Positions 43,888 through 54,500 are shown, counted from the stretch's first letter. The stretch: DNA of 64,000 bases from Promicromonospora umidemergens (GCF_024171995.1 NZ_JAMTCT010000001.1:496001-560000), one strand, 5' to 3'. The notes: generated from the letters alone by a model not told the origin. Translations and numbers: made by a program.

Positions 43888-45594
43888 GTGGCAAAGCAGC
43901 AGCGTCCGAACGGCGTCGGCAAGGCCGCCGACTATCTCGACCAGCGCACGAGCATCGGTGTGCTGGTCAAGGAGTTCGCGCGCAAGGTGTTTCCCGACCA
44001 CTGGTCCTTCATGCTGGGCGAGATCGCCCTGTTCTCGTTCATCGTGCTGATCGCCTCGGGCTTCTTCCTGACGATGTTCTTCGAGCCGTCCATGGCGCTG
44101 GTGCGCTATGAGGGCGAGCACCCGCCGTCCATGGAGGGCCAGCTCATGTCGGCGGCGTTCAGCTCCACCGTGGAGATGTCGTTCGAGGTGCGCGGTGGTC
44201 TGCTGATGCGGCAGGTGCACCACTGGGCCGCGCTGATCTTCGTGTTCTCGATAGTGGTGCACATGTTCCGGATCTTCTTCACCGGCGCCTTCCGCAAGCC
44301 ACGTGAGGTCAACTGGCTGGTCGGCGCCGTCATGCTGATCCTCGCGCTCGCGGCCGGCTTCACCGGCTACTCGCTGCCCGACGACGTGCTGTCCGGCAAC
44401 GGGCTGCGCATCATCGACGGTGTGGTCAAGTCGATCCCGGTGATCGGCTCCTGGCTGTCGATCCTGGTGTTCGGCGGCGAGTTCCCCGGCCACCACATCA
44501 TCCCGCGGCTCTTCACCCTGCACATCTTCGTGATTCCCGGCCTGCTGATCGCTCTGATCGCACTGCACCTGTTCCTCATGGTGCTGCAGAAGCACACCCA
44601 GTACCCGGGCGGTGGGCGCACCGACAAGAACGTCGTGGGCTACCCGGCGCTGCCGGTGTACGTGGCCAAGATGACGGGCAACTTCTTCATCATCGCGGGC
44701 GTGCTGACCCTGATGGGCGGCACGATGGCGATCAACAACGTGTGGAACTACGGCCCGTACGATCCGTCCCCCGTCTCGGCGGGCACGCAGCCGGACTGGT
44801 ACATCCTGTTCGTCGACGGCGCGCTGCGGCTCATGCCCGGACCGGGCTGGGAGTGGGTCATCGGCGGGTACACCCTGAGCATGAACCTGCTGATTCCCGC
44901 CCTGGTGGTCCCGGGAATCCTCTTCACGCTGCTGTTCGGGTGGCCGTTCCTCGAGGCGAAGGTCACCGGTGACCACAAGGAGCACCACGTGCTGGACCGG
45001 CCCCGCAACCGGCCGACGCGCACCGGCATGGGCATGGCGATCATCGTCGCGTTCGTGGTGTGTTCCCTGGCTGCGACGAACGACCTCATCGCCACGCACT
45101 TCTCGCTCGACATCTTCGCGATCACCTGGACCTTGCGCGTCCTCGTGTTCGTGGGGCCGGTCTTCGCGTTCTGGGTCACCAAACGTGTGTGCCTCGGGTT
45201 GCAGCGCAAGGACCGTGAGCTGGTGCTGCACGGCCACGAGTCCGGACGCATCGTGCGGTTCGCCAACGGCGAGTACATCGAGGTGCACACTCCGCTCGAC
45301 GAGGAGGAGCGCTGGCTGCGCGTCAGCTACGAGTCGCCGGAGCCGCTGGAGATCCAGCCCCTCACGGACGGGCGTGGCGTGCGGCGCCCGGGGTACCGGT
45401 CCGACCGGCGCTGGCAGAAGCTGTCCCGGTTCTTCTACGAGGACCGCGTGTCACCTGTCACGCCTGCCGAGGTCGAGGCCGCGCACTCCCACGGCCGGCA
45501 CGACGAGATCGAGCCCGGCCGGCACGACGAGGCCGAGCCGAAGGCGCCGACCGGCGCAGGCGCTGTCGGCGGCGGGCCGCGACACAGCGACTAG
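43888..45594 (+). CDS. qcrB: Second cytochrome b subunit (QcrB paralogue) without qcrC or qcrA
   Basis: A 568-residue protein that aligns end to end with the QcrB at 41198, with roughly four of five residues identical by eye. All haem His residues (MRQVHHWAALIF, IVVHMFRIFF, LFTLHIFVIPG) and the quinol-site QPDWY are kept, so it looks functional. Differences cluster in the helix after TGDHKEHH and in the C-terminal His/Glu-rich tail. It has its own AGGAG ribosome binding site and GTG start and is isolated from the operon by sodA and two terminators. It could be an alternative subunit for the same complex, or a recent duplicate. Confidence 0.9.
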   Translation: MAKQQRPNGVGKAADYLDQRTSIGVLVKEFARKVFPDHWSFMLGEIALFSFIVLIASGFFLTMFFEPSMALVRYEGEHPPSMEGQLMSAAFSSTVEMSFEVRGGLLMRQVHHWAALIFVFSIVVHMFRIFFTGAFRKPREVNWLVGAVMLILALAAGFTGYSLPDDVLSGNGLRIIDGVVKSIPVIGSWLSILVFGGEFPGHHIIPRLFTLHIFVIPGLLIALIALHLFLMVLQKHTQYPGGGRTDKNVVGYPALPVYVAKMTGNFFIIAGVLTLMGGTMAINNVWNYGPYDPSPVSAGTQPDWYILFVDGALRLMPGPGWEWVIGGYTLSMNLLIPALVVPGILFTLLFGWPFLEAKVTGDHKEHHVLDRPRNRPTRTGMGMAIIVAFVVCSLAATNDLIATHFSLDIFAITWTLRVLVFVGPVFAFWVTKRVCLGLQRKDRELVLHGHESGRIVRFANGEYIEVHTPLDEEERWLRVSYESPEPLEIQPLTDGRGVRRPGYRSDRRWQKLSRFFYEDRVSPVTPAEVEAAHSHGRHDEIEPGRHDEAEPKAPTGAGAVGGGPRHSD

Positions 45595-45625
45595 CACGCC
45601 CGTCGTCGGGCTGGTGATCGAGGGG

Positions 45626-45907
45626 CTAGTCGTCGAGCCCGAGGGCGAACGCCTGCTCCAGGTCCGCCTTGGAGAAGGCGCGGAAGGCGATGAGGGTCTC
45701 GGTGTTCTGCACACCGGGCACCTTGTTCACCGTGTCGGACACGACGCCGGCGAGCTGCTCGTGCTCTGGTACGCGCACGATGGCGACGAGGTCGGTCTTG
45801 CCCGTCACGGAGAAGACTTCGCTCACTCCGTCGATGTTCGCGACCTCCTGCGCGACCTCGGGGATGCGGGACGTCTCGGCGTCGATGAGGACGATCGCGG
45901 TCAGCAT
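45626..45907 (-). CDS. Lrp/AsnC-type effector-binding domain protein (no DNA-binding domain)
   Basis: A 93-residue stand-alone RAM/AsnC ligand domain: MLTAIVLIDAETSRIPEVAQEVANIDGVSEVFSVTGKTDLVAIV, then the VNKVPGVQNTETLIAFRAF block. No helix-turn-helix is present, which is normal for this short actinobacterial family. Amino-acid binding and pairing with full-length Lrp proteins are inferred. The ATG at 45907 follows TACGAT (45914-45919 on the plus strand) by 6 nt. It is tail to tail with the second qcrB (31 bp apart) and marks the left edge of the defence island. Confidence 0.85.
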   Translation of the reverse strand: MLTAIVLIDAETSRIPEVAQEVANIDGVSEVFSVTGKTDLVAIVRVPEHEQLAGVVSDTVNKVPGVQNTETLIAFRAFSKADLEQAFALGLDD

Positions 45908-45980
45908 GCCGCCATCGTATCCAGGCATCGTCGAATGTGAGCGACTGTGGTCCGGCGGGCCCGGAAGATCGGATCAGGCC

Positions 45981-45989
45981 TGTGGACAA
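45981..45989 (-). promoter_or_regulatory. DnaA-box-like nonamer at the left edge of the island
   Basis: The minus strand reads TTGTCCACA, the form favoured by high-GC actinobacterial DnaA. It is single and unclustered, in the 126-bp gap between the AsnC-type gene and the Z1 gene. Chance occurrence cannot be excluded. Confidence 0.3.
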
Positions 45990-46033
45990 CCGACCGGCGG
46001 CGGCCCCCCACGTACAAGGATCGAGTCATGAAC

Positions 46034-49000
46034 TCAGGTCGATGGCTCGATTGTCGCTCCCGCGCCCTTCACACGGACACTGAAGGCGACTCGTCCAGCC
46101 GGCGCGGCGAGGTAGGGAAGGGCCCAGGTGAACACTGTGGCAATATCCCCGGGTACTACCGCCGGCTTCGGCAGCCGAGCGGGCTCGTAGTGGTCCTTTG
46201 CGTCAGCGACGAAGTTGAGCAGGATGGCGCCTCTGGTCGGGCTCAACAAGTCGTCGGCGATGTGCTTGAAGCGGTCAGTGCCCAGCAGCACCTCGGCCCG
46301 GTCTCCCCAGGCGCGGAGCCGGTGGCCACCAGCGACGATCTCGAGAATGTCGCGTCGCTTCGGGTCCGCGCCGACAAATCCCGCTCGGTCGCGGCGACGA
46401 GCGCGACGGGAGACCGGCACGTCATGGCCGGAGACAGACCGTGTGGTCATCTTGGCATGGCCGCTCGTGGTCGGAACCGGCATGATCACCAGCCAGTCCA
46501 GGATCGTGCGCACCGCCTCGATCTGGCTGAGCATCTCCAGGGACGGAGTGAAGTCGTAGTTCTCTGTCCAGTGGAACCGAGCGACGGCGTCATGAACAGC
46601 GTCTGTGCTCACGATTCCGTATCGGGCACGATAGCTTCCATGCGGCGGAAGACCGTCCTGCCTGGTGGCGTCCGGCTCCTGCTCGGACACCGAGAAGAAG
46701 TCTGCCTCTGAGCCGGCCGCGGTGAGCAGGGGCAACATGGCCTCGAAGTGCTCGGCGTTGGTGGCGGGACTGCGATCGTCCTGTCGAAGGAAGTCCTCGG
46801 CCCGTCCGCCGACACCCTGAAGCATCAGCCGCGCGTTGAACATCTTGGTGCGTGCCGTCGGGGGGAGCCAGGGAACGGACTGGTAGACCAGCGGCGGCAC
46901 GTCGATCGGGCGCACCCTCGGTCGGCCCCCCTCGTCGACGCCCTGGTACTGACGGAGCTGCGCGCGGAACTCTTCCTCGTCGCGGACGATGCCTTCGAAG
47001 GCGGTGTAGAGATCCACGGTCGAGCTACGGGGAGCCGGTACCGCGCGGCCGATGAACAGGCGAACCAGGTCGCCATAGCCCGAGCGGTACCCGAACCAGC
47101 GGCCCATCTGCATGAGCGTGGAGGCAGACGTGGCGCGGCGGGTGTAGTACGTCGTGGTCAGACCCTCGACGGTGAACCCACGGGAAAGCTTGGCGCCACC
47201 GACGAGAATCTTCCAGACGTCGTCCGCCTGGAAGTCGAGCAGGTCCTGCACCTTGGCCAGGTCCTTGTCGCCGTTGACCACCACGACGGGTGAGCGCCCT
47301 CGTGAGATGCGGCCTACGGCCTCACCGATGAACGGACGCAGAGCGGTGAACTCAGCAGGGAACGCCTCGTGTGGCGCTCGAGCTGCCGATACAGCCGCGA
47401 AGTCGTCTCGCCACAGCTCGTGCAGCCTGCGCATGCCGGCCGGCGACGAGTAGCCGGCTTCCTTCCATACCCGGCGGACGGCGTCCGCCAGCTCGGCCTG
47501 GTCATCCTGGAGACGGCTCTCGTGCACCAGCATCGTGTGGTGCCGGAACCGGTCGGGGTGGCTCTGTGCGCTGGCTCGGTACAGCTTGATCGCACCACTG
47601 AGCACGTAGGCGTCCAGAGCAGACCTGAGCTCGGCGTCGCGCGCGGTGTCGTCGTCGGCGGGTGCGTACAGCCCTCGAACGAACGCCCGTTCGTTCGAGG
47701 TCGCCAGGTCAGCTTCTGGCTCGTCGTTCGGGTCGCGGTTCAGGTCGTGGAACTGCCGTCCGCCCATGTACCCGGCCGGAGGGGTGAGCGACACGATGAA
47801 GTCCTTGGGAAAGATGTCTGCCTCGTCGTCGGGGTCGACGAACACGTTCGCGAACGGCGTGGCCGTGTAACCCACGTACTGAGCACGCGGCAGCATCTTC
47901 AGGAGCTCGGCGATGTGCCGGTTGATCGCGGTCCGGTTCCTTTCCTCTTCGCTCCCCTTGGGCCGCCTTGTGTTGACGGACGCCTCGTCGGCCTCGTCAT
48001 CGATGATCAGTGTGGGGATGTCGTCGAGGCGTGCGCTGATCGCCTTGAGATCCTTGACGATCTTGGCCAGGACAGAAGCATTCTTCTTCACGACGGCGAG
48101 CCGCACGTCGACGCGTGGCAGGTTCTTCGGGTCGAAGAGCGGGAGGCTGGGGGCCGCCAGATGGTCGGTCTGCCGGAAGTCCAGGTAGCCGAGCGCGTTC
48201 CTCAGGGCCTTGTAGTCGTCGTCCGCGGACGTGAGGCGCCGGATACCGGGCTTCAGCAGGTCGTGCGGCTGCCCGCCCAGACTGACGAAGCGGCCGTCCT
48301 TCCAGTCACGGTCGTGCGACTTGACGTAGTCGATGTCCCTTGCCTGCTCCGGGTCGGCGGGGTCGCGTCCGCCCAGCAGGTTCTCCCGCCCGACGAGCTC
48401 CATGTCGAGGCGGCGCTGCGTCTGGCCGCGCAGCAGCTCGATGGTCCCGGTCAGCACGATCACCAGGCGGTACCCGGCATCGACAGCCTTGGCGATGGTG
48501 CCCGCGAAGTGCGCGGTCTTGCCGCTCTGTACGTGCCCGACCACCAGACCCTTCGACTGGTACGGCTCCGGTCTCATCGGATCGGCCAGGCGACGCACCA
48601 CCTCGAAGGTCGTGGCGTCAAGGTCCGCTACCGAGGAGGGGGGAAGTTCTTTGACGTCCTTGAGATAGTCGCGATACGCAGTCCAGTAGAACGACTGCTG
48701 CATGGCGACCTCGTCCGTGTACCAGGGGTCCCACGGCAGCTCGTCTGCGATGACGACCGCGCCGCCCTGGAGGGGATAGGCGGCCAGAAGCCAGTCGTAG
48801 GCATCGGTGCCGAGATCGAGCTGCTCCACGATCCGGCGACGTCGTGACTCGCTGTGCGGCACGGTCCCGACGGCCCATCCTTCGGGATCCGCGGCATCCC
48901 ATCGGCCGAGCCGCTGGGTGAACTCCACGCGGGCAGGGCCGTTGGGGTCGTCGGAAGTGATCTGCTCCACGAGGTCGGCCACACCGACGGTCTCGCCGGT

Positions 49001-49102
49001 CCTGCGCAGGTAGAACGTCACGACGTCGAGCAGAGGCTCGGGCCCGTGGCCCTCCATTCCGTGCAGACCGCGAACGACAGCGTCGGTGACCGGGTCGCTC
49101 AT
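46034..49102 (-). CDS. Z1 domain protein (SF2 helicase-like ATPase), fifth gene of the defence operon
   Basis: A 1022-residue protein. Walker A is GLVVGHVQSGKTAH (K195), Walker B is LIIDDEADEAS (DDEAD at 368-372). The Z1 part follows (VSLTPPAGYMGG, FRHHTMLVHESRLQ, AEFTALRPFIGEAVG) with VGGAKLSRGFTVEGLTT and LMQMGRWFGYRSGYGDL (665-673), which act like SF2 motifs V and VI. Z1 proteins occur in restriction operons with GHKL ATPases and PD-(D/E)XK nucleases. It probably translocates or remodels DNA; its activity is not shown. Its ATG overlaps the upstream nuclease stop (ATGA). Last gene of the operon. Confidence 0.9.
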   Translation of the reverse strand: MSDPVTDAVVRGLHGMEGHGPEPLLDVVTFYLRRTGETVGVADLVEQITSDDPNGPARVEFTQRLGRWDAADPEGWAVGTVPHSESRRRRIVEQLDLGTDAYDWLLAAYPLQGGAVVIADELPWDPWYTDEVAMQQSFYWTAYRDYLKDVKELPPSSVADLDATTFEVVRRLADPMRPEPYQSKGLVVGHVQSGKTAHFAGTIAKAVDAGYRLVIVLTGTIELLRGQTQRRLDMELVGRENLLGGRDPADPEQARDIDYVKSHDRDWKDGRFVSLGGQPHDLLKPGIRRLTSADDDYKALRNALGYLDFRQTDHLAAPSLPLFDPKNLPRVDVRLAVVKKNASVLAKIVKDLKAISARLDDIPTLIIDDEADEASVNTRRPKGSEEERNRTAINRHIAELLKMLPRAQYVGYTATPFANVFVDPDDEADIFPKDFIVSLTPPAGYMGGRQFHDLNRDPNDEPEADLATSNERAFVRGLYAPADDDTARDAELRSALDAYVLSGAIKLYRASAQSHPDRFRHHTMLVHESRLQDDQAELADAVRRVWKEAGYSSPAGMRRLHELWRDDFAAVSAARAPHEAFPAEFTALRPFIGEAVGRISRGRSPVVVVNGDKDLAKVQDLLDFQADDVWKILVGGAKLSRGFTVEGLTTTYYTRRATSASTLMQMGRWFGYRSGYGDLVRLFIGRAVPAPRSSTVDLYTAFEGIVRDEEEFRAQLRQYQGVDEGGRPRVRPIDVPPLVYQSVPWLPPTARTKMFNARLMLQGVGGRAEDFLRQDDRSPATNAEHFEAMLPLLTAAGSEADFFSVSEQEPDATRQDGLPPHGSYRARYGIVSTDAVHDAVARFHWTENYDFTPSLEMLSQIEAVRTILDWLVIMPVPTTSGHAKMTTRSVSGHDVPVSRRARRRDRAGFVGADPKRRDILEIVAGGHRLRAWGDRAEVLLGTDRFKHIADDLLSPTRGAILLNFVADAKDHYEPARLPKPAVVPGDIATVFTWALPYLAAPAGRVAFSVRVKGAGATIEPST

Positions 49103-50061
49103 GATGGGGTCCCTTCGAAGAAGAACGAGGTCAGCGGCCCGCCGGGCTCGTCGGCATCGAGGTCTGTCACGTCCACGCGGTAGGTCAGCAGGTCGACGAG
49201 GTCGTCACGCGGTACGACGGCGTGCAGGCGGTCGGCCGTCACCGCGGGGAACCGGGTGTCGACGAGGTAGGCGGTCGGTGCCGTACGTTGCACGTAGGCG
49301 GTCTCGTACAGGTCGGCATCCTCGTCGTGCCAGCCGAGGCGCTCGAGATGGTCCTCGAACCGGTGGTCCCGATGGACCAGGCGCCGTACGTCGTGGACCA
49401 AGCCGGGCAGCGACGCCCCGTCCATGCCACGAGTGAGCTGGACCGAGACCAGCCACAACGGGCGCCCCGGCGTCGGGGTGAGCTGGCCGGTGCCCGAGAT
49501 GGTGTGCCTGCGCCGCTCGGACAGCGTGGTCTTCACCTCGGCGTCATACCCCGGGAGCGCAAGGTCGTGCTGCTCGGCGAGCGGGCCGAGCCACCAGTGC
49601 AGAACGTCGTGCGGGCCAGATGAGCCCAGGAGCGACCGGACAGCGAGGAGCTCCCCCACGAGGCCCACCTGCTGCGCCTCGCTGAGCCGTGGCCGGGACA
49701 TGAGCAGAGCCCGAAGATTCGTCAGCGCGGCGTTGGTCCCCGCAGCGAACGAGGCGCCGCCGCGCATCGCCTCGATGATGGCGACCAGCAGCCCGTACGC
49801 CTCGTACCGCAGATCCTTGGCGGGCACCGTGAGCACGTTCCAGGTACCACCGTCGCGTTCGGTCTGCGTCACGCCGACGCGTGCGAAACGTCCCAGGTCC
49901 GGGAACGTACCGTCGTCGGGCGTCCACAGCTCGAGGTTCTGCCGGCTCGGGTCCACGGCGAGCAAGCATTCCGGCGAGCTGCACACCGTCTGCAGGGTCG
50001 TGGCGCTCGCGGAGAGGTACGCGTCCAGCGTGGCGGGGCTGAGCTGGGGGAGAGCCGTCAT
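49099..50061 (-). CDS. PD-(D/E)XK motif nuclease (DUF4420 type), fourth gene of the defence operon
   Basis: A 320-residue protein. A helical N-terminal half (LRYEAYGLLVAIIEAMRGG, ALLMSRPRLSEAQQVGLVGELLAVRSLL) leads to the nuclease core: E137 in VGELL, then HDLALPGYDAEVKTTLS with D166, E175 and K177 as the D...ExK set. This is the layout of the DUF4420 family, predicted to be the cutting subunit in MORC/GHKL-type restriction operons. Its ATG overlaps the stop of the GHKL gene and its stop overlaps the start of Z1, both as ATGA, so expression is tightly coupled. The target sequence is unknown. Confidence 0.85.
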   Translation of the reverse strand: MTALPQLSPATLDAYLSASATTLQTVCSSPECLLAVDPSRQNLELWTPDDGTFPDLGRFARVGVTQTERDGGTWNVLTVPAKDLRYEAYGLLVAIIEAMRGGASFAAGTNAALTNLRALLMSRPRLSEAQQVGLVGELLAVRSLLGSSGPHDVLHWWLGPLAEQHDLALPGYDAEVKTTLSERRRHTISGTGQLTPTPGRPLWLVSVQLTRGMDGASLPGLVHDVRRLVHRDHRFEDHLERLGWHDEDADLYETAYVQRTAPTAYLVDTRFPAVTADRLHAVVPRDDLVDLLTYRVDVTDLDADEPGGPLTSFFFEGTPS

Positions 50062-51563
50062 GGGAGGCCTGTCCCGCCGTCGAGCTGCGCTTGCTGTTCA
50101 AGGACCGCGGCCAGCACCAGCTCCTGCCAGGCCTGGGTCTCCCGTTTCATCCGTGCCCCGTTCTTCGTGCTGGTCAGGTGGTTGGCGAGCAGCAGGTGCA
50201 GCAGAGTCTTGACGAGGGGCGCGTCGTTGTTGCGGTTGCTCCGGCCGCCGACGATCGCGGTCCGGTACCGGGCGTTGACCTTGACGAGCCGTGCTTCACG
50301 GTCGATCTCGTAGACCTTGTCAGGGGGCAAAGTTCGCCAGCGGATGTCGAACGGCTCCTCGCCGGGCACGGTCTCGGTCGCCTCTGCGTACGCGGTGCGG
50401 AGCGAGGGTGGCAGGCCGAACCTCGGCGGCACGACGGCGATCGGCCGGCCTCGCCGTCGACGCGCCTCCCGCGAGCTGTCGCGAGCCCGGTCGAGGAACC
50501 CTGCGAACGACAGGCCCGACCCAGCTCGCGCCTTCAGCACAGCGTCGGCCAGGGTCGCGTCGAGCACCACGCCGGTCTTCTCCGGGTTGAAGGTGACGTG
50601 AGCCCCGGTGACGGCGTCGAGATCCAGCTCGACGCGGGCGAGCTCGAGATCCTGCGAGCGGTGGGCCAGGCCGTTCCAGCCGCCGGCCTGGAGCAGGCGT
50701 TCATTGCGATAGACGTAGAGGCCCTGCCCGTCGTTGTCCCCGACATGGAAAGCGGGCGATCGGCGTTCCGTGGCCGGCCAGAGGTGGGCGCGGAGCGCGA
50801 CGGAGCCACCGGGTACGTCGGCGACGAGGCCGATCGGATAGCCGGGCTCCGTCCCGCGATAGCCGAACGGGTCGAGCGGGCCGACGGCGCGGGGTGCGCC
50901 CGGGAAGCCGTCCTCGTACTCCTCGATCGTGAGCCGTACCTCCCCACGGGCGAGGATGCGGTGCAGCACGAGTCCCAGGTGCATGACGAGGCGGTCGATC
51001 GTGTCCTCGAGCCAGACGCCCTGCTGCATCGCCTCGGTGGAGCGCAGGAACGCATCGACGTCCTGCCACTCGACGAGGGTCCCTGAGGCCATCGCGAACC
51101 CGGCGTCGACCTTATCGAGTGCTGTCGCCGCGTCGCCGGTTCCGAAGGCCTCGACAAGGGGGCCGGAGTCGAGCGACTCGCGACGCAGCCGCCGTCCGAC
51201 GGCGGTACGTCCCGCCTGCCGCGACCAGACGACCAGCGTGCGGGCCTGGCTCAGGGAAGCGGCCTTGAGCCCTATCCCGAAGTGGCCGAGCTCTGCCGTC
51301 CCGTAGCTACGGCGGCGGGCATAGGCCATCGCCGAGTCGATGGCGTCTTCGTCCATCCCCGACCCGTCGTCCACGATCTGGAGGCCGGTGGCGCGCCCGC
51401 CGTGCAGCACGAACCGGACGAGGATGTTGCGGGCGCCGGCATCGACGGCGTTGTCCACCAGGTCGGCGATCGCGGTGGACAGGGTGTGGTGACGCCCGAC
51501 GGCGGACGCGATGGCCGGGTCCGGGGCGACCCGGCGGCTGGAGACGGGCTCGGGGACCGACAC
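50058..51563 (-). CDS. GHKL (MORC/Hsp90-type) ATPase, third gene of the defence operon
   Basis: A 501-residue protein with an N-terminal GHKL ATPase: the N-box STAIADLVDNAVDAGA (N38), G1 box IVDDGSGM (65-70) and G2 box GHFGIGLKAASLS (93-105). The KAASLS ending is the MORC-like variant. It is followed by an S5-like domain and a C-terminal helical/basic region (YRTAIVGGRSNRNNDAPLVKTLLHLLLANHLTS). Such proteins probably clamp DNA on ATP-driven dimerisation. It starts at a GTG 1 nt after the DUF499 stop and overlaps the next gene by 4 nt. No histidine kinase core is present. Confidence 0.88.
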   Translation of the reverse strand: MSVPEPVSSRRVAPDPAIASAVGRHHTLSTAIADLVDNAVDAGARNILVRFVLHGGRATGLQIVDDGSGMDEDAIDSAMAYARRRSYGTAELGHFGIGLKAASLSQARTLVVWSRQAGRTAVGRRLRRESLDSGPLVEAFGTGDAATALDKVDAGFAMASGTLVEWQDVDAFLRSTEAMQQGVWLEDTIDRLVMHLGLVLHRILARGEVRLTIEEYEDGFPGAPRAVGPLDPFGYRGTEPGYPIGLVADVPGGSVALRAHLWPATERRSPAFHVGDNDGQGLYVYRNERLLQAGGWNGLAHRSQDLELARVELDLDAVTGAHVTFNPEKTGVVLDATLADAVLKARAGSGLSFAGFLDRARDSSREARRRRGRPIAVVPPRFGLPPSLRTAYAEATETVPGEEPFDIRWRTLPPDKVYEIDREARLVKVNARYRTAIVGGRSNRNNDAPLVKTLLHLLLANHLTSTKNGARMKRETQAWQELVLAAVLEQQAQLDGGTGLP

Positions 51564-51564
51564 G

Positions 51565-54500
51565 TCAGCCCTCCCGGAACTCGGACTCGACGCCGAGCTG
51601 CCGGCCGTTCTCTCGCACCGTACGCACCGTGCTCGCGTCGAAGCCCTCAGCCTTCTCGGCGGTGACCTCCAGTGTCAGCTCCAGGACGTCGGGCCGGGCC
51701 TGCTGCAGGTGCAGCAGCAGCTCGTCGACCAAGTCCCTGAACTTCGCGCCGAGGTCGGCGTCGGCATCGACGTCGACGCGGGCGCGGTACCGGGCGTTCG
51801 GGACGCGTGGAGTCGGCGTCGATGCCAGCGGTGGGGGTCCGCCGACCGGCGCCGGCTTCGAGGCTGAGGCACCACCTGCACCAGGATCGGCGGTGGCCCC
51901 GGTCCTGGTCTCGCTGGTCGTACTCGCTTGGGCGGCCGCCTCGCGTTCGCGCTGCCGCTGGGCCACGGCCAGGTCCGGGCGGACCAGCAGGGTGGAGTCG
52001 GTCACCGGGCCGAACTCCGTGTCCTCCAGGGGAACGGCAAGACCGGTGAAGAGGCCCGTCGCGTGGTCGTATCCCTCGGCGAGCGCGAAGCCCTGGCCGG
52101 CGAAGGCCGCGTCGAACAGCGCGTCGGACACTGCCGAGACCAGGACGGACCGATCCCGCAGCCTCGGCAGGTAGGGGTACTTGCTGTAGTAGCCCCACAG
52201 CTCGCCGACGCTCAGGTGCCCGGTGTTCCACCGTGCGCGCAGGTGCTCCCCGAGGTCGAGCCAGATCATCTTGGGCGTGGTGGTCACCCGCAGCTGGTCC
52301 TCCTTGACGAAGCGGGTGCCGGCGCGGGTGGCGAGCCGCTTCTCCCCGCCGTCGCACCGCACCTGGCTGACCCGCAGCGGCTCGGAGGCGACAGGCTGCA
52401 CGGCGTGCAGGCCCCAGACCCAGGTACCGGCGATCTGATCGGTCACCGTCTGGTCGGTGAGGCTGACCGTCTTCTCTGCTTGGGCGGCAGCGGCCTGGGT
52501 GAGGTCGAGCGACACCTTCTCTCCGAGCACGGACGACCAGGCGAGGAAGGAGCGCACCGTCGACTCCAGCTCGTCCCAGCGTCGGGTGTCGGCGGCGAGC
52601 AGCACCACGGTGTTGGGCAGCGACCGCGGGGCGGTGCCTCGGTTGCGGAGCACGTCCAGCGCGAAGGCGGCCGCCGGGCTGCCGAGGTCCTTGGCCGTGT
52701 GCCGGAACCGCGGGTGGACCAGGACCAGGCGCACCGCGTCGTCGTCGGGTACGTCCGCGCTGGACTCCGGGGCGACCACCACGCCGGCGAGCTCGACGGT
52801 GGCCCGGGGCGCCTGGGCCTTGAGCCGACGGACGACCTCTTCCCAGACGCGCTCCACGGGCAGGTGCCGGGCACGCTCGGCGGCCTCCCGGTTGAGCGAC
52901 TTCTGGGTGTCGTACCAGTAGCGGTAGTCGCCGACGTAGAAGTGCGAGGACCGGTCGGCAAGAGCCTGGAGGGCCGAGCTGACGTTGCCGACCACGTCCC
53001 CGGGCTGGGCCATGCCCAGCAGGAGCCGCTTGCGCTCGACGCCCTTGACCTGGGAGCCGGTGGTGGGAGCGGACTGGACGAACACCGCGCGCGCCGTGCG
53101 GACGGTCACCGAGCGGTCGCCGAGCAGCGAGCGCTCCCCGTCCACCGCACGGGCCACGGGTGTGGCGCCGTCACCGTCGGAGTCGATGTCGGACTGCATG
53201 ATCGCGTCCCAGGCGGGGGACAGGTACTGCACGACCTCGCGCCGGATCTCGCTCGAGCCCAGGGGGACGGAGCCCGGCAGGATCAGCGGGGCCGGGTCGC
53301 GGGCGACCCAGAGCTGGTGCACCACTGCGCTCATGAGGCGCAGCACGCCGCGCGTGCGCTGGAACTTCTCCAGCGTGGACCACTCGGCGTAGAGCCGGTC
53401 GAGCAGCTCGGGGTGGATCGGGTACGACGCGCGCATCCGTGCCTCGTACGCTGCCGTCGCGGCCTCGGTGGGGAACTCGCCGGTGTGCTTCTTGTAGAAG
53501 TCGGTGAACTTTCGGGCGGTGACGCCGATCAGCCGGCTGCGCTCGTCGTCGACGGGCTCGAACAAGCGGCGCCGCACGATCTCGTACGACTCGTCCTTCG
53601 ATGCCGGCGCCCACTGGTAGGCGACACGCCGGATCACGTTGTCCAGCCGCGCCAGGGCCGCCCGGCCGAACTCGCCGCCGACCTCGAGATCCGAGGCGCC
53701 GGCCTCCTCGTCACCGGTGAGCAGCCGATCGCTGGCAGGTACCGAGACGAGCAGGAGCGCGCCCGGAACGGACTTGGCCGCTTCGGTAAGGGTCTGTGCG
53801 AACGTGAACTGGGTCTCGAAGTCGCCTGCGGGAAGGTCGTCCCGCCGGTTGAGCTGCCGCGCGTAGGCGACCCACTCGTCGATGAGGACCACCGCCGGCG
53901 AGTACGCGGCGAGGAGCGTTCGGAGCGAGGCTCCAGGGTTGGTGCCCGTGCGGTCGGCCTCGGCCACGTGCGCGTACCCCTCGGATCCGCCGAGCTGCCA
54001 CGCGAGCTCGCCCCACAGGGTGCGCACCACGGTCCCGTCGGGCTTGGTGTCCGGTTGTCCGGGCGCGATCTCGTTCCCCACGATCGCGACCCGCTGCACC
54101 TCGCGGCCGAGAGCCTGCCCGACGGCGGACGGGTCACCTCCGGAGAGCACGTCCTGGACCTCCTGGGGGAAGTCCGTGAGAGCGCGGCCGGAGAACAGGT
54201 GCCACACGGCGAGCATGGAGTGGGTCTTGCCGCCGCCGAATGTGGTCTGCAGGTTGATGACGGCGTCCGCGTTCGTGTCCCCGCCGATGCGCATGGTCGA
54301 CCGGCGCAGCAGCTCGCGCAGACCGTCGGTCAGGTAGGTACGACGGAAGAACTCGACGGGGTCGGCGTACTCGGCGTCGACGGGGGTCGCGCCCGGATGG
54401 TCGGGGAAGGCGACGCCGAACAGGTCGGCGGCGAACTCCGAGCTGGCGAAGCGGCCCTCGGCCACGTCCTTGTGCGGTGGCAGTACGTCGCGCCACGACG

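Noticed and set aside
45590-46033. Left att site or integrase scar at the island edge
   Set aside because: No direct repeat shared with the right edge and no tRNA end were found by eye, so an attachment site cannot be supported.
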